Assembly: GCA_963797675.1 (NCBI GenBank)
Contig: CAWCQQ010000006.1
Location: forward strand, 372,001-436,000
Direction: 5' to 3'
From: DASQPR01 sp963797675
Lineage (GTDB): Bacteria > Actinomycetota > Actinomycetes > Mycobacteriales > Micromonosporaceae
Length of the DNA stretch: 64,000 nt
Below, in pieces: positions 27,837 through 37,973 of the stretch (positions are counted from its first letter, which is position 1; each line of letters opens with the position of its first letter). Below the pieces are notes generated by a model that was given only the letters and a program-made list of their open reading frames with translations, did not search any database and was not told the origin of the DNA. Position numbers and translations under genes: made by a program.

Positions 27837-29393
27837 ATGACCCGTACGTCCTTCGATCGCTCTCCGACGCTCAGCCGCCGGAACCTGCTCGGCTGGGGCG
27901 TCGCCGCATCCGCCGTCGGCCTGTTGTCCGCCTGCGGCCCCGACGCGGCGAACGCCGGCGGTACGACCGCCGGCGGCACGCTGAAGTGGGGCTGGGAACT
28001 CCCGACCTCCTGGGACCCGATCACGTCGTCGGCCGGCTGGGACGTGCACGCGCTCTCGCTCGTCTACGCCGCGCTGACCAAGTCCGACGAGAGCGGTGTC
28101 GCGGTCCCGGCGCTCGCGCAGTCGTGGAAGTACAACGCCGACGGCACGCAGATCACGTTCACGCTGCGCTCCGGGCCTCACCTTCAGCGACGGCATCCAC
28201 GCTCGACGCGGACGCGGTCGCCAAGAGCCTCAACCGCAGCCACACCGATCCGAAGTCGCTGGTCGCAGCCCAACTGGCGAACGTCGCCTCGATCACCGCG
28301 ACCGATGCGTCCACCGTGGTCATCCAGCTTCTGCAGGCCGACTACCAGGTGCCGAACCTGCTTGCCGGCAAGACCGGCATGATCGTCAACCCGGCGGTCT
28401 TCGCGAGCGACGCAGCCGGCCTCGCGACCCAGCCGGCCGGTGCCGGCCCGTTCAACCTCACGTCGTACACGCAGAACGCCAGCGCCACGCTCGTCGCGAA
28501 CCCGCGCTACTGGGACGCGACCAACATCAAAATCAAGAACTTCCAGCTGTACCCGCTGCCGGACGCCTCGACCGTGGTCGCCGGACTGTCGTCCGGCCAG
28601 TACAACGTGGCGCAGATCCCGGGCAGCCAGGTCGCCGCCGCGAAGGCGGCCGGGCTCGAGGTCCAGGTGATCTCCTCGCTGGTCGTGGCGACGCTGGACA
28701 CGAACATCGGCAAGGCGCCGTTCGACGATCCGCAGGTCGTACAGGCGCTGCACTACGCACTCGACCGCAAGGCGCTGCTGCAGACCGCGAACTTCGGCTA
28801 CGGCGACGTGTCCTACCAGCCGTTCCCGAAGGGCTACGCCGGCTACAACCCGGCGCTCGACGGCGTCTACGCCTACAACCCGGACAAGGCGAAGCAGTTG
28901 CTCGCGGCGTCGACGTACGCGGGCAAGCCGGTGCCGGTCGAGATCACGACCTCCGCGGCCGAAGGCGTACCCGAGCAGGTGCAGGCCCAGCTCAACGCGG
29001 TCGGATTCACCGCCACCATCAACGTGATCCCGGCAGCGCAGTTCACGCCGCTCGTCTACATCCAGCACGCCGAGGCACTGACCGTGGACGCATTCGCCGG
29101 GCGCGACTCGGCCGTGCAGGCGTTCCAGGTGCTGTTCGGCGGGCAGGGGCTGATGAATCCGGGCCGGGTCCAGTCGCCGGAACTCGTCGACGGCGCTGGC
29201 GAAGGTCAGCCAGACCCCGCTCGACGACCCGACCTACCCGAGCGTCCTGCAGGACGCGACCGCAATCGCCGTACAGACGATGCCGAACAACTTCCTCTAC
29301 ACCGTGCCGCGGATCCTCGCGCGGAGCACGTCCGTCTCGGCGCTCCCGCCGTTCACGGTGGTCCAGCGATTCGAGGGGGTGACCGTGTCATGA
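27837..29393 (+). CDS. Dipeptide/oligopeptide-type ABC transporter substrate-binding lipoprotein (frameshifted x3)
   Basis: About 517 residues after repair; SBP_bac_5 (DppA/OppA) family. N-terminal RRNLLGWGVAASAVGLLSACG is a Tat-like signal with a lipobox ending at Cys. Family regions: GTLKWGWELPTSWDPITSS, WKYNADGTQITFTLRSG, NLTSYTQNASATLVANPRYW, FDDPQVVQALHYALDRKAL, and YNPDKAKQLLAAS. Extra single bases near 28173, 28197 and 29191 split it over three frames; each corrected junction rebuilds the family sequence (LTFSDGI, TLDADAVAKSL, LAKVSQTPLDDP). Its stop overlaps the permease start (ATGA). The preceding leader and following monooxygenases suggest an organosulfur ligand, perhaps a thiol peptide; ligand unproven. 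Confidence 0.85.
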
Positions 29394-30432
29394 CCACGGT
29401 GCTCGAAGTGCTCCCGGCGGCCGCGGTCACCACCGCTGCGCCGGTCGCTCGCGATCCGCAGCCGGCACGATCCAAGCGGCGGATACGAGCAACCGTACGC
29501 AGCCTCTCCGTACCCGTGGTGGTGTTCGCGTTCGCCTCGTTCCTGACGTTCTGGCTCGGATCGCTGTCGCCGAGCAACCCGGCGGCGGCCGTGCTCGGCG
29601 ACACCGCGACCCCGGCGGACATCGTCCGGATGAACCACCAGTTCGGGCTGGACCGGCCGTTCCTCGTGCAGTACGTCACGTGGCTCGGGCACGCTCTGAC
29701 CGGTGACCTCGGCCGCTCCTATTTCACCACGATCCCGGTCGGGACCAGCATCGCCAACGCGCTGCCGGTGGACCTGCAACTCGCCGGGCTCGCGCTGCTG
29801 CTGGCCGTGCTGATCGGCGGGTCGGCCGGCATCGTGGCGGCGCTGCGGCAGGGTAGCCGGCTCGACCGCGGCGGTCACGCTCGTGGCCTCGGCGTTCGGC
29901 ACGCTGCCGCCGTTCGTGGTCGGCGTCGGCCTGATCGTCATCTTCTCGGTGACGCTCAAGGCGCTGCCGGCCGGCGGCTACGTGCCGCTGTCGGCAGATC
30001 CGCTGCCGTGGCTGCAGTTCGCGATCCTGCCCGCGCTCGCGCTGAGCCTGGAGATCGCCGCGTCGATCGCCCGCCAGCTGCGCACGTCGCTGGTCGGCGC
30101 AGCTGGGCGAGAACTACGTGACCGGCGCGGTCGTCCGCGGCCTGCCGACGCGCCGGATCGTGGGGCGGCACGTGCTGCGCAACGCGGTCGGGCCGGCGCT
30201 GACCGTACTGGGCGGCGGCATCCCGATGATCCTCGGCGGCGCGGTCGTCACCGAGAAGATCTTCAACCTGCCGGGCATCGCCCAGCTCGCGCTGCAGGCC
30301 GCCGGCCAGCACGACATCCCGCTGATCCAGGGCACTCTGCTGGTCACGATCGTCGTCGTGCTGATCTGCAACACCGCGGTGAACTGGGCGATCGCCGCCC
30401 TGGCACCGCAGTCGCGGCGAGGTGACCGATGA
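29390..30432 (+). CDS. Dipeptide-type ABC transporter permease, DppB-like (frameshifted x2)
   Basis: About 346 residues repaired. DppB family: cytoplasmic N-terminus, first membrane helix VPVVVFAFASFLTFWLGSLSP, then the family's long outer loop (PADIVRMNHQFGLDRPFLVQ, YVTWLGHALTGDLGRSY), the BPD_transp_1 helices (LQLAGLALLLAVLIGGSAGIV, ASAFGTLPPFVVGVGLIVIF), and the EAA-like loop (SLVGALGENYVTGAVVRGLP). Extra bases near 29870 and 30101 break the frame. Starts at the ATGA overlap with the binding protein and ends overlapping the next gene. Confidence 0.85.
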
Positions 30433-32214
30433 ACACGTCATCGGAGCGTATCGCGGTCGGCGTCCTCGCCGGCGTCGGCGTCCTGGCGGTCTTCGGCGGG
30501 CATCTCGCGCCGTACGACCCGCTGGCGCAGCACCCGCTCGATGCGCTGCACGGTCCGAGCCTCGCGCACCCGTTCGGCACCGACTACCTCGGTCGGGACG
30601 TGCTCAGCCGGCTGATCGCCGGTACCGGACGCAGTGTCGCCGGCGCGCTCGAGGCCGTGCTCGCCGGGCTCGTGCTCGGCGTCCTGCCCGGGCTGGTGTC
30701 GCTGTGGTCCGGGCGCGCCGTCGAATGGCTGCTGCTGCGGGTCGTCGACGCGTTGATGACGCTGCCGTTCATCGTGTTCGCGATCGCCGTGACCGGTGTC
30801 ATCGGCAACGGGCTCAACCAGGCGATGCTCGCGATCGGCGTGCTGTTCGCGCCGATGTTCTTCCGGATCACCCGGGCCGCCGCGATCGCGTTGACCGGCG
30901 CGCAGTACATCGAGGCGGCCGAGCTGTTCGGCGCGTCGAAGTGGCACATCCTGCGTACGCACATCGCCCGCAAGGTCGCACCGACCGTGGCGGTGACGGC
31001 CGCACACGCGACCGGCGCCGCACTGCTGGCCGTGGCGTCACTGACATTCCTCGGCATCGGCGTGCAGCCGCCCGCCCCGACCTGGGGTGGCGTGCTCGCC
31101 AGCCGAGCTGGGCTTCCTCGCCCAGCAGCCGTGGGCACCGGTGATCCCGGCCGTCCTGATCATGGCGACGGTCGCGGCGCTGAACGCGCTCGCCGATGCC
31201 GTCTCACCGATCCGTGCGGAAGGGAGCGTCGCGATGTCGCACTCGTCGGGTGACGCGCTGCTCACCGTCGCCGACCTGCAGGTCTCGGTCGGTAGCGCGG
31301 TGGCCGTCCGGGACGTCTCGTTCACCATCGGTGCCGGCGAGAGCGTCGGCATCGTCGGCGAGTCCGGATCCGGGCAAGACGCTGGTCTGCCGGTCGATCC
31401 TCGGCGTTCCGCCGCCCGGCGTCACGATCGCCGGCGGCTCGATCACGCTCGGCGCGGACGAGCTGACCTCGCTCACGCCACGGGGCTGGCAGCGCGTCCG
31501 CGGTCGATCGCTCAGCGCCGTGTTCCAGGATCCGGCGTCCTACCTGAACCCGTCGATCACGATCGGACGCCAGCTCGCCGAGCAGGTGCAGCACACGCGA
31601 GGTCTCCGCAGGCGGGCCGCTCGGCCGGCGGCGATCGAGCTGCTGCGAGCGGTCGGGCTGCGCAATCCCGACGTCGCGTACGGGCAGTTTCCGCACGAGC
31701 TGTCCGGCGGCATGCTGCAGCGGATCCTGATCGCGATCGCGATCGCCGGCGAACCGCGGCTGCTGGTCGCGGACGAGGCGACGACCGCGCTCGACGTCGC
31801 CGTCCAGGCCGAGGTGCTCGACCTGCTCGCGAGCCTCCGGCGCCGAGTACGGGCTGGCGTTGCTGCTGGTCAGCCACGATCTCGCGGTCGTCTCCGAGGT
31901 GTGCGACCGGGTGATCGTGCTCTACGCCGGCGAGATCGTCGAGTCCGGCCCGACGATGGAGGTGATCGCGAATCCGCGGCACCCGTACACCGAGGCGCTG
32001 CTGCGGGTGGCGTCGCTCGGCGACTGGCAGCGCCGGGAACTCGAGGTCATTCCCGGGTCGCCGCCGGCGGTCGGCGCGGCGCCGGACGGCTGCCGGTTCG
32101 CGCCCGCGGTGCGCGTACGCGGTCGATGCCTGCCGGGTCGGCACGATCGCGGTGACCGACGGGGTGCGCTGCATCCGGGTGGATCAGCTCGAGCTGGCGG
32201 GAGTCGGCGCATGA
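30429..32214 (+). CDS. DppC-DppD fusion: ABC permease plus ATPase in one chain (frameshifted x4)
   Basis: About 593 residues repaired. Residues 1-270 are a DppC-type permease (HPFGTDYLGRDVLSRLIAGT, GAQYIEAAELFGASKWHILR EAA loop, FLGIGVQPPAPTWG). After LADAVSPIRAEGSVAMSHSS, with no stop, the chain runs into a DppD-type ATPase: Walker A GESGSGKT, signature LSGGMLQRI, Walker B LLVADEATTALD, H-loop LLVSHDLAVV, and an oligopeptide-type C-terminal Cys region (CRFAPRCAYAVDACR) that may bind an Fe-S cluster in this family. Extra bases near 31104, 31372, 31839 and 32105. Such fusions are known in actinomycete Dpp systems. The same frame carries across the junction, so the fusion does not depend on the repairs. 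Confidence 0.82.
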
Positions 32215-33188
32215 CGATCCTTCGCGTCGGACGACCTGTCGGTGTCCTACGACCGTCCGGTGCTCTCCGGCATCAACCTGTCCGTCGGTGCGGGCGAGAT
32301 CCTCGGCGTCATCGGCGAGACCGGATCCGGCAAGACCACGCTGGCCCGGGCCATCGTCGGTCTCGCGCCGGTCACGTCCGGGCGAGTGGTGTTCGACGGC
32401 GTCGAACGTCACCGGCACTGCGCGGCCGACCGTTGCGGGACTTCCGGCGCAGCGGCGCGGTGCAGTTGATGTTCCAGGATCCGCTGCGCGCACTCGATCC
32501 TCAGCAGACCGTCGCGTACCGTGGTCGCCGAGGGGCTGCGCGTCTCCGGCAGCCTGTCCGCCGGCGGATATCGGGCGCCGGGTCGCGCAGGCGCTGGAGG
32601 CGGTCGGACTGCCGGCGGACGTCGTGGCCCGCACACCCGCGCAGCTCTCCGGCGGCCAGCGGCAGCGGGTGCTGCTCGCCCGCGCGCTCGCGATGAAGCC
32701 GAAGCTGCTGCTGGCCGACGAGCCGGTCAGCGCGCTGGACGCATCCAACCGCAATCACGTCCTGCGGCTGTTCGAAGAGCTGCGCGAGACGATCGGCCTG
32801 ACCATCGTGATCATCTCGCACGACCTGAGTTCGCTGGCCGGCATCGCCGACCGGGTCGCCGTGCTGTACGGCGGCCACCTCGTCGAGCAGGGACCGATCC
32901 AGGACGTGCTGCACCACCCGGAGCACCCGTACACGGCGTTGCTGGCCGCGGCGGCGCCGAGCGTGCGGCAGGCCACGGCGGCGGCCGTTGCGTGCGGCGG
33001 ATCTGCGACCGGCGGCCGATGCGCCGACGTTCACGACCGGCTGCGCGTACGCGGGCCGGTGCCCGTTCGCGACGGACGCGTGCACGGTCTCGCCCGACCT
33101 CGTCGCCCGACCCGGCGACCGTACGGTCGCCTGCCACCACGTCGACACGTGGGCCGCTCGGCTCACCAACCAAGGAGTGAACGCATGA
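32211..33188 (+). CDS. Dipeptide-type ABC transporter ATPase, DppF-like (frameshifted x6)
   Basis: About 323 residues repaired. Motifs: SYDRPVLSGINLSVGAGEIL, Walker A GETGSGKTTLARAIVG, Q-loop MFQDPLRALDPQQTV, signature LSGGQRQRVLLARAL, Walker B LLLADEPVSALD, H-loop IIISHDLSSLAG, and C-terminal FTTGCAYAGRCPFATDACT cysteine region (oligo_HPY). Six extra bases (near 32230, 32405, 32431, 32520, 32562, 32988) spread it over three frames, the densest run of breaks in the window, yet every junction restores the family consensus. It completes the transporter: two ATPase domains, two permeases, one binding protein. Overlapping ATGA at both ends. Confidence 0.82.
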
Positions 33189-34288
33189 CCATCGAATTTC
33201 TCGGGATGATCGGCACGCACACGGCATCCGAGATCCACCCGCCGAACGGCCCGGTCGTCGACCGGGACTACACCCGGCGCTTCGCCCGTGCCCACGAGGA
33301 CGGCGGCTTCGACCGGATCCTGATCGGCTACGGCTCCGGCTGGCCGGACGGCACCCAGGTCGCCGCGTACGTCGCCGCGCACACCGAGCGCCTCGGCCTG
33401 CTCGTCGCGCACCGGCCGGGATTCATGGCGCCGACGCTCGCCGTCGCGGACGTTCGCGACGCTGGACCAGTTCAGCGGCGGCCGGGTCGCGGTGCACACG
33501 ATCACCGGCGGCAGCAACGCCGAGCAGCAGCGCGACGGCGACTACCTGGACAAGGACGAGCGGTACGACCGGACGGACGAGTATCTGGAGATCCTCAAGA
33601 AGTCGTGGACGTCCGAGGAGCCGTTCGACTACCAGGGCCGGCACTACCGTTTCCAGGACTACGTCAGCGCGGTCAAGCCGGTCGGACACATCCCGCTGTT
33701 CTTCGGCGGATCGTCCGAGGCGGCGTACCGGGTCGGCGGCAAGCACGCGGAGACGTTCATGCTGTGGGGCGAGCCGCTGGCCGAGACCGCCGGAGCAGAT
33801 CGCCTCGGTACGGGCGGCGGCGGTCGCGGCCGGGCGTACCGACACGCCGCGGATCAGCGTCTCGTTCCGCCCGATCCTGGGTCCGACCGAGGAACTCGCG
33901 TGGGAGCGGGCGCACGCGATCCTGCACACCATGAACACCGGCCCGCGTGCGTACCCGCGCCGGATGCGCCGGCCGGGCGTCGAGCCGGAGAACACCGGAT
34001 CGCAGCGCCTGCTCGCCGCGGCGGCAAAGGGTGACCTGCACGACCGTGCACTGTGGACGCCGACGACCACGGCGGTGGGTGGCGGTGGCAACTCGACCGC
34101 CCTCGTCGGTACGCCGGACACGGTCGCGCAGGCGCTGCTGGACTACATCGACATCGGCGTGGAGACGATACTGATCCGTGGCTACGACCCGCTGGACGAT
34201 GCCATCGACTACGGCCGTCACCTGCTGCCGCTGGTCCGCGAGGAGCTGGCGCACCGCAACCTGGGCCACGGTCGGAGCGGCCGCGTGA
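33185..34288 (+). CDS. FMNH2-dependent LLM-class monooxygenase (frameshifted x3)
   Basis: About 366 residues repaired, SsuD/NtaA-like luciferase fold: MTIEFLGMIGTHTASEIHPP, FDRILIGYGSGWPDG, LVAHRPGFMAPTLAVA, FSGGRVAVHTITGGSNAEQQ, DERYDRTDEYLEILKKSW, HIPLFFGGSSEAAYRVGGKH and GTPDTVAQALLDYIDIG. Extra bases near 33449, 33791 and 34275; the last was inferred because correcting it gives a stop overlapping the next GTG (GTGA), like all other junctions in the operon. With the flavin reductase at the operon end it should oxidise an imported sulfur-containing compound to liberate sulfur. Substrate unknown. Confidence 0.83.
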
Positions 34289-35009
34289 CCGCCGTCGCCA
34301 CGCCGCTGGACACCGGCCGCACCTGGAAGCCGGCGGCCGGAACCACCGAGCGCGGGCACATCGTCCTGTTCGCCGGCCGCGGTGAGCACGCCGGTGTGTA
34401 CGAGCGGTTCGGTCGCCGGCTCGCGTTCGACGGCTATCGGGTTTCGGCGGTCAGCGGCCACGGCACCGACGAGTTCGAAGCGGTGCTCGGGGACGCGAAC
34501 GGGCTGCGCCCGCTGATCCTCGCCGGTTCGGATACCGGTGCGCTGCAGGCGCTCGCCACGACCGGCTTGCCGAGTCGCCGGTCTGCTGCTGGCCGGCGTA
34601 CCGACCGGGTCGGCGAGGATCCACATCGCCTGGACCGAGGAGTTGGATGCCCGATCGGCCTGCCCGGCGCACCGGACCCGGCTGGATGACGATAATGCGT
34701 TCGCTCGGGGAGCGCTCTCCCAGCCCGTACCCCCGCATCTTGCCGGCGTGATTGTGCGATCGCGACGACCAGCGTCCCGGTCCTGCTCGTGCACGGCGAC
34801 AGCCGATCCGGTGGCCCCGCTCGCCGGAGCCCGCGCGCTCGCTGCCCGCCTGCCGCACGCGGACCTTGTCGTGGTCCGCGATGGGCGCCACGATGTCCTG
34901 AACGACATCAATCACCGATCCGTCGCCGCGCAGGTGGTCGTCTGGCTGGAACGGCTGCGTGCCGGTGCCGCGACGGAGCCGATCGTCGTCGTACGAGGAG
35001 GGGTCATGA
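34285..35009 (+). CDS. Alpha/beta hydrolase (monoglyceride-lipase-like), multiple frame breaks
   Basis: About 240 residues repaired, from GTG 34285. Fold regions: HIVLFAGRGEHAGVYERFGR, RLAFDGYRVSAVSGHGTDEF, the nucleophile elbow LILAGSDTGALQALA, LLLAGVPTGSARI, then VPVLLVHGDSDPVAPLAGAR (acid) and RDGRHDVLNDINHRS (catalytic His). The elbow reads G-S-D-T-G, putting Asp where most esterases have Ser, as in dehalogenases and epoxide hydrolases. Frame breaks near 34578 (extra base), 34750 (lost base), 34803 and about 34978 (extra bases). The last fix, the least certain, gives a stop overlapping the flavin reductase start. It probably processes a product or substrate of the monooxygenase. Confidence 0.65.
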
Positions 35010-35486
35010 CCATCGCGATCGAGTCCGACCTGTTCCGTGCCGTGCTTCGCCGGCACGCGTCCGGTGTCGTGGTGATCACGGCGCCCGGAGATCGGCCGGC
35101 CGGATTCACCGCGACGTCGTTCACGTCGGTCTCGCTGGATCCGCCGCTGGTGTCGTTCTGCCTCAATCGTGCGCGCGTCGAGCTGGCCGGCCGTGTCGGT
35201 GGCCGAGCACGTCGGCGTGCACGTGCTCGCCGACCAGCAGGAGCAGCTGGCCCGGACGTTCTCGACGTCCGGTGTGGACCGGTTCGCGGAGCCGACACGG
35301 TGGCAGCTCGGGCCGTTCGGCGTGCCGTTGCTGTCGGACGTGCAGGCCACGCTGATCTGCCGGGTGGTGGACCGGGTTGCGGCCGGCGATCATTCGATCG
35401 TGCTGGCCGAACCGATCGAGGCGGCGCACTCATCGGACGAGTCGTCGCCACTGCTTTACCACATGGGCCGCTATCTGCGCGGTTAA
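35006..35486 (+). CDS. Flavin reductase (FMN-binding split barrel), two-component monooxygenase partner (frameshifted)
   Basis: About 159 residues. Flavin_Reduct family: FRAVLRRHASGVVVITAPGD, RPAGFTATSFTSVSLDPPLVSF (flavin phosphate loop), then after an extra base near 35172 EHVGVHVLADQQEQLARTFS, and the conserved GDHSIVLAEPIEA. The mature protein ends LYHMGRYLRG, the family's common Y-x-x-G-x-Y/F ending. It would supply FMNH2 to the monooxygenase two genes upstream. A GAGGAGGGG site precedes the ATG. Last gene of the sulfur operon. Confidence 0.85.
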
Positions 35487-35552
35487 CGGGTGTGCGGATG
35501 AACTCGCTCGTCCGAAGCCCGGCCGACCCACCGTGGCCGGCTTCTCGGCCGT

Positions 35553-36107
35553 CTACTTCTCGACTGTCTGCAGCAGGCCGTGGACGAACCGCAGGCGCCA
35601 CGGCTGACCCTGGTCGTCGTCGAGCAGGACCATCCACTGCGACGGGACCTGCGGATCGATCTGCCGGGCGTCGGGGAACCGCCGCATCGCGTCGCCGACG
35701 ACACAGGACCACGGTGCCCAGTGCGCCGGTGCCGGCAGGTCCGGCGGCGGGTATCCGTGCGCGCGTACCAGCCAGCCGTGCAGCACGACGCCGCCGACGC
35801 CGACCATCACCTCCCAGGTGAGTTCCGGCCACAGGACGGGCAGCCGCCATGCGTGCGCGGTGAGTGTCACCTCGCCCCATTTTTCGGTCCGCCGGCCGTC
35901 GGCCGGGCCGAGTACGGCCTGGTAGAGGTCGAGTCCGGCCGGTGCGCGTTTCGAGTGCAGCATCGACTGCCAGCGGTTGTGCGCCGCCATATAGTCCGCG
36001 TGCGGCACCTCCAACTCGACCAGTGCCGCCTCGACCAGGTCCGGCTGATAGTCGGCCATCCTGCGCAGCAGCATCAGCTGGAACTCCCGGCGGGCGAATC
36101 CGTGCAC
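35553..36107 (-). CDS. Hypothetical protein, 184 residues
   Basis: Not recognised. Begins MHGFARREFQLMLLRRMADY and is rich in Trp and His (HNRWQSMLHSKRAP, WPELTWEVMVGVGGVVLHGW, APAHWAPWSCVVGDAMRRF), ending VHGLLQTVEK. No signal peptide, membrane helix or catalytic signature. Its start overlaps the C-terminal end of the MFS gene by 34 bases, so it is probably translated from the same transcript. Its stop faces the flavin reductase stop 66 bases away. Confidence 0.55.
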   Translation of the reverse strand: MHGFARREFQLMLLRRMADYQPDLVEAALVELEVPHADYMAAHNRWQSMLHSKRAPAGLDLYQAVLGPADGRRTEKWGEVTLTAHAWRLPVLWPELTWEVMVGVGGVVLHGWLVRAHGYPPPDLPAPAHWAPWSCVVGDAMRRFPDARQIDPQVPSQWMVLLDDDQGQPWRLRFVHGLLQTVEK

Positions 36108-37339
36108 GCCACCACCCTACCGACGACGACGGGCACGGCCGGTCCGGGCAACCGCCCGTGCCGCAGCACGTACGGTTCGGCCACCACGATCGCCAGCGCC
36201 GCCACGGTCAGTAGGGCACCGGCCAACGGTACGTCGCGTACACCGGCCCGGGTGATCAGGATCGATCCGAAGAAGGATCCGGCCGCGATACCGAGGTTGA
36301 ACGCCGAACTCGTACCGGCCCGACGCGGTATCGGTGCTCCCCGGTGCCACCTGCATCGATCGGTGCTGAATCGCGACGGCCAAGGCGCTGAACGCGCAGC
36401 CGGCACAGCGCCAGGAACACCACCGCCGTCAGTTGCTGTCGCCCGAACCCGTAGAACCCGAGCAGGCCGACGCTGAGCAGGATCAACGTCACCAGCAGGG
36501 CACGCATCGGGTAGCGGTCGAGGAATCGGCCGACGGTCAGGGTGCCGAGCACGCCCGACGCACCCTGCGCGAGCAGCAGAAGGCTCAGCACGCCGGCGGT
36601 GAAGCCACCGACGATCAACAGGTACGGCGTGACGTACGTGAACGTGCCCAGGGCGCCGGTGACGCCGAGGACCGTGGCGGCGAGCAGAATCGCGTACCGC
36701 CGGGCGTCCGGTGCGGTGCCCCGGGCGGCGCCGCCCTTCCCCGGTGCGATCGTGGGCACGAGCACCGCGACCGCGATGCAGGTGGCGAGGTTGACGCCGG
36801 ACATCACGCCGAACGCGAAGCGCCATCCGACCTGCTGGCCGAGCCAGGTACCGAGAGGGATGCCGAGCACCGGAGCGAGCGCGGCGCCGATCGACAGCCG
36901 GGCCACCATCCGGCCGCGTACGCCCGGCGGGAACAGCCCGGTCGCGGTCGGGAACACGACCGACCAGAACATCGCCTGGGTCAGGCCGGTCAGCAGCCGG
37001 GCGGCGAGCAACTCGTCATAGCTGCTCGACAGCGCCGACCACAGCGTCGCCACGACGAAGACGGCCATCGTGATGGTCAGCAGCCGGCGCCGTGGCATGC
37101 GACGGGTCAGCCGGGTCAGCGGCAGTGACGCGATGAGCACCATCAATGCATATCCGGTGAACGAGCAGCCCGGTCTGTGCGATGGTTCGGTGCAGATCGG
37201 GCCCGATCAGGGTGAGCAGGCCGATCGGCAGGACCTCGGTTGTCACGTAGCAGAACGCGGCCACCGACAGCGCGATCAGGGCGGCCATCGCGCGGCGGTG
37301 CTCGATCGGCGTGCTGTGCTCTCCGGGGGCGGCTGCCAT
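36074..37339 (-). CDS. MFS transporter, DHA1-type drug/sugar efflux family (frameshifted x3)
   Basis: About 420 residues repaired. N-terminus ALIALSVAAFCYVTTEVLPI followed by GLLTLIGPDL, motif A region LPLTRLTRRMPRRRLLTITM, AARLLTGLTQAMFWSVVFPT, motif C-like LAPVLGIPLGTWLGQQVGWR, and the C-terminal half LILLSVGLLGFYGFGRQQL and FNLGIAAGSFFGSILITRAG. Twelve helices expected. Extra bases near 37160, 36397 and 36330 split it; repaired junctions restore TGYALMVLIASL and SAFNLGIAAGS. Such actinomycete proteins are proton-driven exporters of sugars, arabinose-like compounds or drugs; substrate not predictable. It begins one base after the DUF3467 stop. Confidence 0.82.
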
Positions 37340-37645
37340 CTACGAAGGTCGAGACGCGCCGGTTTCGCGTTCCCACGCGGACAGCTGCTGCTCGAGTGCC
37401 TTCATGATTTCGAAGACCTGACCCGGTGGGATCCGTACTCGCGACACGACCCGGGTCGCGACGTCGATGTATTTCCGCCCGTCCGAATCCTCGCTCAGCT
37501 GCGGCGGCCGCGTGTACGTCTGAAAGTCCAGGACGAAGCAGTCGGGCTGGTGCCACACGCCGACAAAGTTGGCGAACACGCCGGTCTCGACCTCCGGCGT
37601 GATGCTGAGGGTGACCTTCTGCTGCGCTGGGTTCGGTTGGCTCAT
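37340..37645 (-). CDS. DUF3467 domain protein
   Basis: 101 residues from ATG 37645. Pattern of DUF3467: ITPEVETGVFANFVGVWHQP, DCFVLDFQTYTRPPQ, VATRVVSRVRIPPGQVFEIM and KALEQQLSAWERETG. Small soluble protein of unknown function, present in archaea and bacteria, often single-copy. Directly upstream of the MFS gene and probably co-transcribed. Confidence 0.85.
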   Translation of the reverse strand: MSQPNPAQQKVTLSITPEVETGVFANFVGVWHQPDCFVLDFQTYTRPPQLSEDSDGRKYIDVATRVVSRVRIPPGQVFEIMKALEQQLSAWERETGASRPS

Positions 37646-37973
37646 GCATCGCACCGTACGCCGCGATCCGCTCGTTCGTGCGACCGTCGCCGCGACGGCA
37701 TCGACGTCCGCGCGATTGTCGGTGCGCCGCCTATTTATAGGTATAACCGTCGCGCATGAACCGATTCGAGACCGGCGCCGGAAAGCGCTCTCCAGCGCGA
37801 CCAGCTTGTATTGGCACACATCAATTCCGCAGCTAGCGGCCACTGTCGATTTCCAATCCATCGAAAACCTTGACGTCGGTGTATCGGACGAGTTAAATCG
37901 AGACTCGAACAAAGAAAGGAAACTTTCTTAACAATCACGTACGGCAGTCCCCAACCCCCGCAGGAGGACACCA
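37646..37973. promoter_or_regulatory. Divergent promoter region DUF3467/chitinase with a LacI-type palindrome
   Basis: 328 bases without a gene, AT-richer than its surroundings (for example CTATTTATAGGTATAACC near 37728-37745 and GTTAAATCG near 37893). GGAAAGCGCTCTCC at 37780-37793 is a 12/14 palindrome around AGCGCT, like operators of CebR-type LacI regulators of sugar-polymer genes. The chitinase gene has a GGAGGA site right before its ATG. Confidence 0.45.

Noticed and set aside
27837..35486. Programmed +1 frameshifting as a regulatory system
   Set aside because: The sites share no slippery sequence or downstream structure, occur up to six times within one gene, and fall inside catalytic motifs such as Walker A. 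A regulatory recoding system would not need this. Sequencing or assembly error is simpler.
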